Part shown: positions 1 to 5,818 of the stretch, piece by piece
Numbering within the stretch: position 1 is the stretch's first letter
Layout of the letters: every line of letters starts with the position of its first letter
Assembly: GCA_001800075.1 (NCBI GenBank)
Contig: MGUR01000030.1
Location: 2,516 to 13,769 of the forward strand
DNA: 11,254 bases
Direction: 5' to 3'
From: Elusimicrobia bacterium RIFCSPLOWO2_01_FULL_59_12
GTDB taxonomy: Bacteria; Elusimicrobiota; Elusimicrobia; 2-01-FULL-59-12
Program-made: the position numbers and the translations under genes
Notes under the pieces: model-generated
Told to the model about the DNA's origin: nothing
The model's database searches: none
Seen by the model: only the letters and a program-made list of their open reading frames with translations

Positions 1-1341
1 CGCGACCTGGCAAACCTGGGCCAGGCGCTGCGACGGGTCACCTCTCTGAATGCCCCCCTGGACACCCAACCGATTCCCGAAGAGCCGGATCTCGCGGCGC
101 TGCTGGAAAAAGCGCTGGTGGAGACCCCGCCGCACTCCCTCCGCGACGGCGGCGTTATCCGCGACGGCTTTGACGCGGAACTCGATGAAGTGCGCGGCTG
201 GATCCATGAAGGCAAGACACGGCTGCTGGACCTGGAACAACGCGAGCGCGAAGCCACCGGAATTCCGTCCCTCAAGGTGGGATTCAACAACATCTTCGGC
301 TACTTTCTGGAAGTGACCCGACCGCATTTGGCGCGCGTTCCCGCCGGTTACCGCCGCAAGCAGACAACCTCGAACGCCGAGCGCTTCATCACGCCGGAGC
401 TTAAGGACTTCGAAACCAAGATCCTCGGAGCCCAGGAGCGCGCGCTGCGCCTGGAAACCGCGCTGGTGGAAAAACTCAGTTCGGACATTTTGAAAAGGTC
501 GGCGTCGATCCAACGGATCTCCCAGGCCGTGGGGGAATTGGATGTTTTCGTCAACCTCGCGGAGGTCGCCGAGCGGCATCATTACTGCAAACCGACGGTG
601 GACGGGTCCGATACCCTCTTCATCCGGGAAGGGCGCCATCCCGTTCTGGAGAACGTCCTTCCCGCCGGCACGCTGGTGGCCAATGATCTGGAGCTCGACG
701 GCGGCAAGCGGCAGATTCTGATTCTGACCGGCCCGAACATGTCGGGCAAGTCGACGTATTTGCGGCAGACCGCGCTGATTGTGATCCTGGCGCAGATGGG
801 GTCCTACGTCCCGGCCGCGGAGGCGCGCATCGGCGTGGTGGACCATCTGTTCACCCGCATCGGCGCCTCGGACCGGCTGGCGGAGGGCGAATCCACGTTC
901 ATGGTGGAAATGGTGGAGACGGCGCACATCTTGAACCACGCCACGCCGCGCAGCCTGATCGTCCTGGACGAAGTCGGCCGCGGGACATCGACCTACGATG
1001 GGATTTCCATCGCGTGGGCGTGCATCGAGTATCTTCACGCCGAAAAGCAGGGCCCCAAGGTCCTGTTTGCCACGCATTACTTCGAACTCACCGAACTCGC
1101 GGAGAGACTGCCCGGCGTGCACAACGCGCATGTCACCGCGCGCGAATGGGAGGACCAGGTCGTTTTCCTGCACAAAGTGGAGCCGGGCCCCGCGGACCGC
1201 GCCTACGGGATCCATGTGGCCAAGCTCGCGGGAGTTCCCGCGCCGGTGCTGAAACGCGCGCAAACGCTGCTGCACAGGCTTGAAAAAAACGCGGTCCGGG
1301 CCTCTGTGGAAGAACCCAAGCAGCTGTCTTTGCTAGAATGA
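1..1341 (+). CDS. mutS: DNA mismatch repair protein MutS, C-terminal half (5' end outside window)
   Basis: Mismatch-recognition ATPase; as a dimer it binds mispairs and recruits MutL. The reading frame is open from base 1, giving about 446 residues of a protein that is usually 850-900 long. What remains is the end of the lever/clamp region (GYFLEVTRPHL, then RKQTTSNAERFITPEL, typical of MutS1) and the whole ABC-type ATPase. The Walker A GPNMSGKST is at 730-756, the Walker B LIVLDEVGRGTS has its DE pair at 967-972, and the H-loop ATHYFEL starts at 1069. The protein ends abruptly in KQLSLLE. QLSLL resembles the beta-clamp-binding pentapeptide near the MutS C-terminus (QMSLL in E. coli), and no tetramerisation tail follows it. 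The stop codon overlaps the start of the PilZ gene (ATGA). Family assignment is certain; the clamp role of the tail is inferred. Confidence 0.98.
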   Translation, partial: RDLANLGQALRRVTSLNAPLDTQPIPEEPDLAALLEKALVETPPHSLRDGGVIRDGFDAELDEVRGWIHEGKTRLLDLEQREREATGIPSLKVGFNNIFGYFLEVTRPHLARVPAGYRRKQTTSNAERFITPELKDFETKILGAQERALRLETALVEKLSSDILKRSASIQRISQAVGELDVFVNLAEVAERHHYCKPTVDGSDTLFIREGRHPVLENVLPAGTLVANDLELDGGKRQILILTGPNMSGKSTYLRQTALIVILAQMGSYVPAAEARIGVVDHLFTRIGASDRLAEGESTFMVEMVETAHILNHATPRSLIVLDEVGRGTSTYDGISIAWACIEYLHAEKQGPKVLFATHYFELTELAERLPGVHNAHVTAREWEDQVVFLHKVEPGPADRAYGIHVAKLAGVPAPVLKRAQTLLHRLEKNAVRASVEEPKQLSLLE

Positions 1342-1808
1342 ACGGCATGAAACGACCCCCCGAGCGACGCCGGCATCCCCGATTGCCGCTGCACCTGAGC
1401 GTCGCCAAACTTGTGGATTTCAAATTCGACGGAATGGACCAGCCCGCCCCGGCGGTCCTGGTGGACCTCTCCGCCGGCGGACTCTCGATGATTTGTTTTA
1501 CCCCGCCGCAGGTGACCCAGGACCTGACGTTTCGCATGAGCCTTCCCGGCCTGGTGAGCGCCAAACTAAAGGGAAAAATCATCCGGGCGCGCCGCAAAGG
1601 GGAGACTTATCAGGTGGGGATCGTGTTCACCGAATTCCAGGACAAGTGGGCGCACCTGATCGGCAAGCTGGCGAAAGCCCACATCGCCTGCGAAAACCGC
1701 CTCCAGCAGGGGGACCGCCATTTTTGTTTCCGTGAGTGCGCGTTCTGGCCGCTTTGCCAGAAAGAAGAGAAAGCCCGCGTTTTCCCGAAAAGCCTAGAAG
1801 TCGTATAA
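1338..1808 (+). CDS. PilZ-domain-like protein with a C-terminal four-cysteine cluster
   Basis: Small soluble protein of 156 residues. Residues 9-17 (ERRRHPRLP) and the DLSAGG stretch at 43-48 match the two cyclic-di-GMP-binding signatures of PilZ domains (RxxxR, then D/NxSxxG); a beta-rich core follows to about residue 100 (YQVGIVFTEF). After the domain comes a helix and then Cys118, Cys130, Cys134 and Cys140 (spacing x11, x3, x5). This looks like a metal or Fe-S site and is not part of a plain PilZ domain. The first ATG (1338) overlaps the mutS stop as ATGA; a second ATG at 1347 is also possible, and neither has a clear Shine-Dalgarno. Translational coupling to mutS and the 11-bp gap to mutL imply co-transcription with mismatch repair. 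Its function there is unknown, and c-di-GMP binding is inferred from motifs only. Confidence 0.82.
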   Translation: MNGMKRPPERRRHPRLPLHLSVAKLVDFKFDGMDQPAPAVLVDLSAGGLSMICFTPPQVTQDLTFRMSLPGLVSAKLKGKIIRARRKGETYQVGIVFTEFQDKWAHLIGKLAKAHIACENRLQQGDRHFCFRECAFWPLCQKEEKARVFPKSLEVV

Positions 1809-1819
1809 CACGCCGCGCC

Positions 1820-3556
1820 GTGGGAAAAATTCAAAAACTGCCAGAGTCGTTGATTCATCTTATCGCCGCGGGGGAAGTCATTGAACGCCCCGCGAGCGTC
1901 CTCAAGGAACTGGTCGAAAACAGCCTCGACGCCGGAGCGACGCAGATCGCGATCGACATCTGGGGCGCCGGCCGCAGCCGCATCCGCGTCTCGGACAACG
2001 GCGTTGGGATGAGCAAAGAAGACGCCCGCCTCGCGCTGGAGCGGCACGCCACCTCCAAACTCCGGTCTTTTGAGGACTTGCAGACCCTCGCCTCGTTCGG
2101 TTTTCGCGGCGAGGCCCTGCCGTCCATCGCCGCCGTGTCCCACCTGGAGCTGACCACCCGCGAACCCCAGGCGAAGCAGGGCCTGCGGCTGAAAGTCGCC
2201 GGAGGCAAAATCATCTCGACGACCGCGGTGGGCGTGCCTCCCGGAACCACGCTCGACGTGCAGGATCTTTTTTTCAATACGCCGGCGCGGGCCAAATTCA
2301 TGAAGCGCGACGCGACCGAACGCTCGCACATCCTGCGCACCGTCCAGGAGCTGGCGCTGGCGCACCCGCGCGTGAGTTTTGAAATTTCAGTGGATGGAAA
2401 AGCCGCGATGCATCTGACGCAAGCGGCCGACCTCCGGACCCGCATCCGGGACCTTTGGGACGTCTCGATCACCGACACGCTGGTTCCGCTGGAATTTTCA
2501 CAGGGGCCGGCGTCCGTTCATGGATTTATCAATAAAATTCCCGCCCACCAGCCGACCAAATCCTACCAGCACCTGTTCGTGAACGACCGCCCCGTCCATC
2601 AGCGCGTCTTAACCCACGCGATCTATGAGGCGTACCACGAGTGGCTGCCGGTGGGTCGCCACCCGGTTTTCATGCTGTTCTTGAAGGTCGATCCCAGCGT
2701 GGTCGACGTCAACGTGCACCCCGCCAAGCGCGAAGTGCGCTTTGCCAACGACCTGATGCTGTACGATTTGCTGTTCCATCACATCCGGAAGGACCTGCAG
2801 GCCGGACAAGATGTACCGGTCATGAAGCATAAAGCTCCTTCCCCCCGTGCGGGGGAAGGTTGGGATGGGGGGTACCAACAACCCTTGATGCCGCCCCCCG
2901 CCTCAGTCCTCCCCCACCCGGAGGGAGGACGTTCGGTTTCAGTTGTCGCCGACGCGCCCCCCGCGATCAAGAAGCTCGACGCGACAGTTCGGATTCTGGG
3001 TCAGTACCGGAAGGTGTATGTACTGGCGGAACAGGGGGACGATCTGCTGCTGATCGACCAGCACGCGGCGGCGGAGCGCGTTTTGTATGAAAAACTCCTG
3101 GATCAATCGCGAACCGAGGGGGCCAAGCGGCAGCCGCTTTTGACCCCTTATGTCTGGGACCTGCCGCCCGACCGCCTGGAGATCGTGCGGGACGCCCAGC
3201 CGGCTCTGGAAAAACTCGGATTCGTACTGGATGCCTTCGGGGGGAATTCCCTTGTCCTGAAAGAGTGCCCCGCGGTTTTTCCGCAACTCAAACAAGCCAA
3301 ACGGTTTCTCGACGTCTTCATCGAATCCCTGGAAGCCGAATCCTACGACCCCCAGGAGAATGCGGCCCATGAAGCCGTCGCCCGCGCCGCCTGCCGCGCC
3401 GCGATCAAAGCCAATGACGCCCTGGCCGGTCCCGAGATGCAGCACCTGCTCAAAGAGCTTGCCGCCTGCCAGCGCCCGATGACCTGCCCCCACGGCCGGC
3501 CCACGCACATCCGCCTGCCGCTCTCGGAACTTCACCATAGGTTTCGCCGGAGCTGA
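1820..3556 (+). CDS. mutL: DNA mismatch repair protein MutL, endonuclease type
   Basis: Couples mismatch-bound MutS to strand nicking and excision. The N-terminal GHKL ATPase has ELVENSLDAGA (residues 30-40), SDNGVGM (58-64) and GFRGEALPSIAAVS (94-107). After a linker, the C-terminal domain carries the metal-dependent nicking motif DQHA-x2-E-x4-E (413-424), the beta-clamp motif QPLLTP (438-443), ACRAAIKA, and CPHGRP (556-561), then a final FRR. The full nuclease set says this MutL cuts DNA itself, as in bacteria without MutH/Dam. I chose the GTG at 1820 because it gives the canonical opening GKIQKLPESLIHLIAAGEVIERPAS; no Shine-Dalgarno is visible and the frame is open further upstream to 1736. 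The 578-residue length is ordinary. The linker (about residues 339-374) is encoded by a palindromic repeat element, listed separately. An intrinsic terminator follows the stop. Confidence 0.97.
   Translation: MGKIQKLPESLIHLIAAGEVIERPASVLKELVENSLDAGATQIAIDIWGAGRSRIRVSDNGVGMSKEDARLALERHATSKLRSFEDLQTLASFGFRGEALPSIAAVSHLELTTREPQAKQGLRLKVAGGKIISTTAVGVPPGTTLDVQDLFFNTPARAKFMKRDATERSHILRTVQELALAHPRVSFEISVDGKAAMHLTQAADLRTRIRDLWDVSITDTLVPLEFSQGPASVHGFINKIPAHQPTKSYQHLFVNDRPVHQRVLTHAIYEAYHEWLPVGRHPVFMLFLKVDPSVVDVNVHPAKREVRFANDLMLYDLLFHHIRKDLQAGQDVPVMKHKAPSPRAGEGWDGGYQQPLMPPPASVLPHPEGGRSVSVVADAPPAIKKLDATVRILGQYRKVYVLAEQGDDLLLIDQHAAAERVLYEKLLDQSRTEGAKRQPLLTPYVWDLPPDRLEIVRDAQPALEKLGFVLDAFGGNSLVLKECPAVFPQLKQAKRFLDVFIESLEAESYDPQENAAHEAVARAACRAAIKANDALAGPEMQHLLKELAACQRPMTCPHGRPTHIRLPLSELHHRFRRS
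2837..2930 (+). repeat. Palindromic repeat element inserted in frame in the mutL linker
   Basis: Two hairpins lie within the coding sequence. CCTTCCCCC (2837-2845) pairs with GGGGGAAGG (2851-2859), and GTCCTCCC (2906-2913) pairs with GGGAGGAC (2923-2930). The stretch between them (GGTTGGGATGGGGG) is partly complementary to the second half. The sequence looks like widely dispersed REP/RUP-type intergenic elements rather than protein-constrained coding DNA. It is translated as low-complexity P/G/R-rich residues (PSPRAGEGWDGG, then LPHPEGGR) exactly in the flexible linker between the ATPase and nuclease domains. The reading frame is preserved. Confidence 0.75.
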
Positions 3557-3564
3557 GGCCTTCT

Positions 3565-3587
3565 GGGCCTTCCGGCCCCTTTTTCTT
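3565..3587 (+). terminator. Intrinsic terminator of the mutS-pilZ-mutL block
   Basis: GGGCC (3565-3569), loop TTCC, GGCCC (3574-3578), then C and a T-rich run (CTTTTTCTT). It lies 8 bp after the mutL stop. The GC-rich stem with a tetraloop followed by a T tract is a textbook rho-independent signal and separates mutL from the receiver gene. Confidence 0.85.
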
Positions 3588-3605
3588 AACTTCCATTAAC
3601 TTCCT
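3586..3605 (+). repeat. Tandem 10-bp direct repeat TTAACTTCCW
   Basis: TTAACTTCCA (3586-3595) is followed at once by TTAACTTCCT (3596-3605). It sits just upstream of the putative promoter of the receiver gene, in the place where an activator or repressor such as a response regulator might bind. The role is inferred from position only. Confidence 0.5.
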
Positions 3606-3606
3606 A

Positions 3607-3635
3607 TTGAATATGGGCAAATTTCCTGTATATAT
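3607..3635 (+). promoter_or_regulatory. Putative promoter of the receiver-domain gene
   Basis: TTGAAT (3607-3612) is followed after 17 bp by ATATAT (3630-3635), preceded by TG one base upstream as in an extended -10. The expected start point falls at about 3641-3643, on top of the GTG start codon, so the transcript may be leaderless. The hexamers are only moderately good matches and the region is AT-rich, so this is a tentative call. Confidence 0.35.
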
Positions 3636-3647
3636 AGGAATGTGCCC
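3615..3647 (+). promoter_or_regulatory. Two-step inverted repeat covering the start of the receiver gene
   Basis: GGGCA (3615-3619) matches TGCCC (3643-3647), and inside it TTCCT (3623-3627) matches AGGAA (3636-3640). The dyad centres on the putative -10 box and covers the start codon and the only Shine-Dalgarno-like AGGA. It could be an operator on DNA, or a hairpin occluding initiation if the RNA extends upstream. Neither is demonstrated. Confidence 0.35.
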
Positions 3648-4130
3648 AAGGTGCTGATCATCGACGCCAATGAGCGCCACTCCCATCTGCTGAGCACCCA
3701 GCTGACCGGTCACGGCTTTGAAGTCTCGGTGGCTAACAGGGCTGTACAGGGGGTGGAGTTGGCGATCCAGGGCAGTCCGGACTTGATCCTGATGGATGGC
3801 TTCATGCCGGACCAGACCGGTTTTCAGATGTGCAACCAGCTCCGCCGCCATAAGGCGACCCAATCCATCCCGATTGTCATGATGTCAGGCATTGCGCATT
3901 ATGCCAATCAACAGGCATTCGCCCTTGAGCGCGGAGCGACCGCCTATCTCACGAAATCCCGCGTCACCATCGAAGTGGGCGAAATCGTCGATAAATACCT
4001 CAGCTGGAAACCGGGAAAACAACCGGCCAAAGCCCCGCCCCCCCAGAAATCTTTCTCGGCGTCGACCGACATTCACAAGGCGCTGAGCAACCACCTCCAC
4101 CAAGCCCTCGACGACAACAAGAACGGCTAG
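3642..4130 (+). CDS. Stand-alone response-regulator receiver protein (CheY-like)
   Basis: Single receiver domain of about 120 residues plus a 40-residue tail, 162 in all. The phospho-acceptor is Asp52 (LILMDGFMPD); the switch Ser82 follows IPIVMM, and the conserved Lys105 is in ATAYLTKS. The usual acidic pair is reduced to one Asp (IIDANE, residues 6-11): the position matching CheY Asp13 is Ala, which may change Mg2+ binding. There is no output domain, only a Pro/Lys-rich linker (about 122-137) and a short terminal helix, so it probably acts by protein-protein contact. Start: GTG at 3642 gives the typical MPKVLIID opening. The AGGA lies only 2 bp upstream, so translation may be leaderless, or it may start at the GTG at 3651. 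No histidine kinase is adjacent. The gene converges on the regulator at 4287-4955. Confidence 0.88.
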   Translation: MPKVLIIDANERHSHLLSTQLTGHGFEVSVANRAVQGVELAIQGSPDLILMDGFMPDQTGFQMCNQLRRHKATQSIPIVMMSGIAHYANQQAFALERGATAYLTKSRVTIEVGEIVDKYLSWKPGKQPAKAPPPQKSFSASTDIHKALSNHLHQALDDNKNG

Positions 4131-4145
4131 TCCGGCAGCGCCCGA

Positions 4146-4283
4146 CCTATTCACCCTGAATAAGTCATGAATAAGTCGGCGGAGTTTCTGCCCGTCGATA
4201 AAAGCGCGGACTTATTCATTTTGAATAAGTCACTTATTCATGAATAAGGGCTGAATAAGTCGTGAATAAGTCCCTGACTAAGC
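4146..4283. repeat. Cluster of TGAATAAGTC repeats with 11-bp phasing
   Basis: There are six exact copies of TGAATAAGTC: plus strand at 4157, 4168, 4222, 4252 and 4263, and minus strand at 4209-4218. Partial copies lie at 4146-4153 (minus), 4232-4240 (minus), 4241 and 4275. Starts 4157/4168 and 4241/4252/4263 are exactly 11 bp apart, about one helical turn. The pair at 4233-4248 forms the perfect 16-bp palindrome CTTATTCATGAATAAG. The cluster fills almost the whole gap between two convergent genes. The phasing and mixed orientation look like a protein-binding array rather than a terminator, since the stems are AT-rich with no T tract. The binding protein is unknown; the adjacent membrane-bound winged-helix regulator is a candidate. 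Confidence 0.85.
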
Positions 4284-4286
4284 GGG

Positions 4287-4955
4287 TTAGGCGAGGGCGT
4301 AGCGGCGTTCGCGAAGGTTGGCGGACTCGACTTGACGGGCGTGGCCGGTTTTAACCAGGCCTTCCAAGATGCGCCAGGCGGTGGACTGCGAAATGCCGAG
4401 CGTCTCTGCAGCCTCCTGGCTGGTTATCGGGCCGCGGTCATGGAGCAGGCGGATCATCTGCACGCGGCGGTCGCTTTCTTCCTGGCTGGTCGGAGGGACC
4501 CGGGACGGGCCCCGCGCCTGGCGCAGGCCCACGCTCAAACCCGTAGCGGCGAAGATGCCCAGCACCCCCAGGGTGATGGTCTTCAGCTCCTGAGGCAGGA
4601 CCCAGCGGTCGGAAAGGTTGGCGCAAGCAACAATCGCCAGATACAGCGCGAACCACAACCCGATGAAGATTTCCCCGCGCCGGATCCGCATCGTCGCTTC
4701 ATCCACCCCCAGCCACTTCGAGCCCTCCCGCTGGGCCGCATAGGCGGTCAAAAGCGCCAGATAAACGTCCCCGAACTGAAACCGCGGCTTAAACGCCCCA
4801 CCCTGGAAGAACTCATACAGCTGAAAGGCGAAGATCACCGCCGTATATCCCAGCGTGATCGGATACAACACCCGGTCCATCGCCCGCAGAAAGGTTCGGG
4901 GTTTTGCTTTCGGAGCGGGCGGGAAGGGGGACGACGCGTCCGAAATATCACTCAT
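4287..4955 (-). CDS. Membrane-anchored winged-helix transcriptional regulator, unknown family
   Basis: With the ATG at 4955 as start the protein has 222 residues. Three hydrophobic segments are visible at about 30-48 (VLYPITLGYTAVIFAFQLY), 95-112 (EIFIGLWFALYLAIVACA) and 125-143 (LKTITLGVLGIFAATGLSV). A charged linker leads to a C-terminal winged helix at about 166-222 (RLLHDRGPITSQEAAETLGISQSTAWRI, read as two pieces, then LEGLVKTGHARQVES), which resembles MarR/IclR/ArsR-type DNA-binding domains. It looks like a one-component regulator tethered to the cytoplasmic membrane. A TTG at 4991 would add 12 residues; neither start has an obvious Shine-Dalgarno. The gene is alone on the minus strand and convergent with the receiver gene; the TGAATAAGTC array begins right at its 3' end. 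I do not recognise the protein, and its ligand and targets are unknown. Confidence 0.8.
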   Translation of the reverse strand: MSDISDASSPFPPAPKAKPRTFLRAMDRVLYPITLGYTAVIFAFQLYEFFQGGAFKPRFQFGDVYLALLTAYAAQREGSKWLGVDEATMRIRRGEIFIGLWFALYLAIVACANLSDRWVLPQELKTITLGVLGIFAATGLSVGLRQARGPSRVPPTSQEESDRRVQMIRLLHDRGPITSQEAAETLGISQSTAWRILEGLVKTGHARQVESANLRERRYALA

Positions 4956-5025
4956 GCAGAAGATCGTAGGAAACGCGGGCGGGGATTTCAATCACGGGAG
5001 CCGCGGTCTGCTGGGCAAGCCGTCA

Positions 5026-5048
5026 CCCCGGCAGGCCGTAAGCCGGGG
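5026..5048. repeat. REP-like palindrome
   Basis: CCCCGGC (5026-5032), a 9-base loop, then GCCGGGG (5042-5048): perfect 7-bp arms beginning with the GTCA-CCCC pattern typical of dispersed extragenic palindromes. It lies upstream of the membrane regulator gene and could also act as a weak transcription or mRNA-end signal. Confidence 0.6.
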
Positions 5049-5082
5049 AAGCCGGTCGAATCATAAGCATAAAGTCCAGCGA

Positions 5083-5227
5083 GGACCCCGTGCGGGGCGG
5101 AGGGCGAGGAGCGCATGTTCAGTGAAGCCCTCATTGTTATCGCTGGCCCGACCGACGTTTTGGAGGGCAGCGAAATGAGGGCTGAGCGTTGAACCGAGCA
5201 CCGGAGCCCGAGACCCGCACGGGGTCC
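5083..5227. repeat. Large imperfect inverted repeat (MITE-like or structured RNA)
   Basis: The ends are perfect 14-bp inverted repeats: GGACCCCGTGCGGG (5083-5096) and its complement (5214-5227). Further in, GTTCA (5117-5121) pairs with TGAAC (5190-5194), AGCCCTCATT (5126-5135) with AATGAGGGCT (5174-5183), and TCGCTG (5140-5145) with CAGCGA (5168-5173). The paired blocks are in nested order, giving one long hairpin with internal loops and an apical loop near 5149-5164. Size, terminal repeats and lack of coding potential fit a miniature inverted-repeat element; a structured non-coding RNA is the alternative. No clear target-site duplication is visible. Confidence 0.72.
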
Positions 5228-5339
5228 GAGCAGCGCCCGCCTTCCCTCCCTCCCAAAAAATATGTGAATAATCACCCTCGAAGCGGGTCTAAGAGATGTG
5301 ACCCACGTCAACTAGGCCTTGAGCGGGAGGAGATTATTG

Positions 5340-5537
5340 ATGTACACTGAAACAGCCGCTTTCGAGTGGGACGGCCGTCAAGCGCGACGTAATTTCCGAA
5401 AACATGGAATGCGCTTTAAAGAAGCTGCAACAGCGTTCGATGATCCCTGCGCAATCATTCGCCTCATCAGCGCTCGTCCGGCAAACCGCCAAGAAAGGAC
5501 TCACTATGCGTTTAACCGATTCTTTTCCATTCCATAA
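5340..5537 (+). pseudogene. brnT: BrnT-family toxin with an in-frame internal deletion
   Basis: The first 36 residues (FEWDGRQARRNFRKHGMRFKEAATAFDDP) match the start of BrnT, a RelE-fold ribonuclease toxin. The next residues (IRLISARPANRQERTHY) match the end of BrnT, where the family has IRIISAR followed by a basic ER-containing helix. The 35-40 residues that normally connect these parts, carrying the central strands of the fold, are absent, leaving 65 residues against about 90-100. The frame continues through the junction, so this is a deletion rather than a frameshift. The ATG at 5340 has a strong GGAGG 9 bp upstream. The 3' end overlaps the antitoxin gene by 32 bp, a little more than usual. 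Loss of toxicity is inferred from the missing core. Confidence 0.75.
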
Positions 5538-5772
5538 AGCCAGGAAAGTAACTCCTGCTGAGCATCGAATGTTTCGAAAAGCCTACGAAAACACGTTCGG
5601 GGAGAAAACCCCGCGCCGGGGTCGTCCGAGAAAGCTTGATCACCATAAGTACCGGGATATCCACATCAAACTCCATCCCCGCGCCCTGCAATGGGCCCAG
5701 GCCGAAGCCAAGCGCCGCGGCGTCGGCTATCAGACCGTCATCAATGAACTCCTCCTTCGCCACGCCGCGTAA
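5506..5772 (+). CDS. brnA: BrnA-type antitoxin (ribbon-helix-helix)
   Basis: 88 residues. The C-terminal half (YRDIHIKLHPRALQWAQAEA, then KRRGVGYQTVINELLLRHA, residues 49-87) matches the BrnA/CopG-like pattern of a beta strand followed by two helices, including the hallmark GYQTxIN. The N-terminal part (1-45) is basic and includes TPRRGRPRK. BrnA proteins neutralise BrnT and repress their own operon as dimeric DNA-binding proteins. The ATG at 5506 has AAAGGA 6 bp upstream and follows BrnT in the standard toxin-then-antitoxin order. The gene appears intact although its toxin is deleted, so it may now be an orphan antitoxin or DNA-binding repressor. Confidence 0.82.
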   Translation: MRLTDSFPFHKARKVTPAEHRMFRKAYENTFGEKTPRRGRPRKLDHHKYRDIHIKLHPRALQWAQAEAKRRGVGYQTVINELLLRHAA

Positions 5773-5798
5773 ATAGAAGCCATTCTTCCTTTCTATTT
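5771..5798 (+). terminator. AT-rich inverted repeat after brnA
   Basis: AAATAGAA (5771-5778) and TTCTATTT (5791-5798) form a perfect 8-bp dyad directly at the brnA stop. The stem is AT-rich and ends in a short T-rich stretch, so it could be a weak terminator or an operator. The call is tentative. Confidence 0.3.
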
Positions 5799-5802
5799 CA
5801 CT

Positions 5803-5808
5803 TACAAT
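5803..5808 (+). promoter_or_regulatory. Possible -10 box of the miaA operon
   Basis: TACAAT is a 5/6 match to the -10 consensus and lies 10 bp before the miaA GTG. No good -35 is visible at the right distance. If real, the transcript would have almost no leader, which fits the absence of a clear Shine-Dalgarno. Confidence 0.3.
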
Positions 5809-5818
5809 AGGCGTTGCT

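Larger units (their letters stand above)
4956..5339. other. Non-coding accessory gap with palindromic elements
   Basis: No convincing gene lies in these 384 bases; the frames that stay open are GC-rich shadows without a credible start. The gap holds a REP-like hairpin (5026-5048), a 145-bp MITE-like inverted repeat (5083-5227), one TGAATAATCA site (5265-5274) similar to the array unit, and a small dyad GGGTC (5285-5289)/GACCC (5300-5304). It ends with a strong Shine-Dalgarno (GGAGG at 5326-5330) for the toxin remnant. Promoters for both divergent genes should lie here, but I could not place them. Confidence 0.6.

Noticed and set aside
1610..2365. Long minus-strand open frame opposite pilZ and mutL
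   Set aside because: It lies wholly over conserved MutL motifs; composition is Arg/Gly/Ala-rich as expected for a shadow frame.
2821..2945. Frameshift or assembly error in mutL at the palindromic insert
   Set aside because: The frame is continuous and both flanking domains are intact, so the insert is a real in-frame addition.
4209..4248. Bidirectional intrinsic terminator between the convergent genes
   Set aside because: The dyads are AT-rich, lack a GC stem and a T tract, and belong to a repeat array with direct as well as inverted copies.
4146..4283. CRISPR array or DnaA-box cluster
   Set aside because: Units are 10-11 bp without spacers of constant length, so not CRISPR; the sequence does not match TTATCCACA DnaA boxes.
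4332..5066. Plus-strand open frame opposite the membrane regulator
   Set aside because: The minus-strand frame shows coherent membrane helices and a winged helix, while this frame is polar, low-complexity shadow without a credible start.
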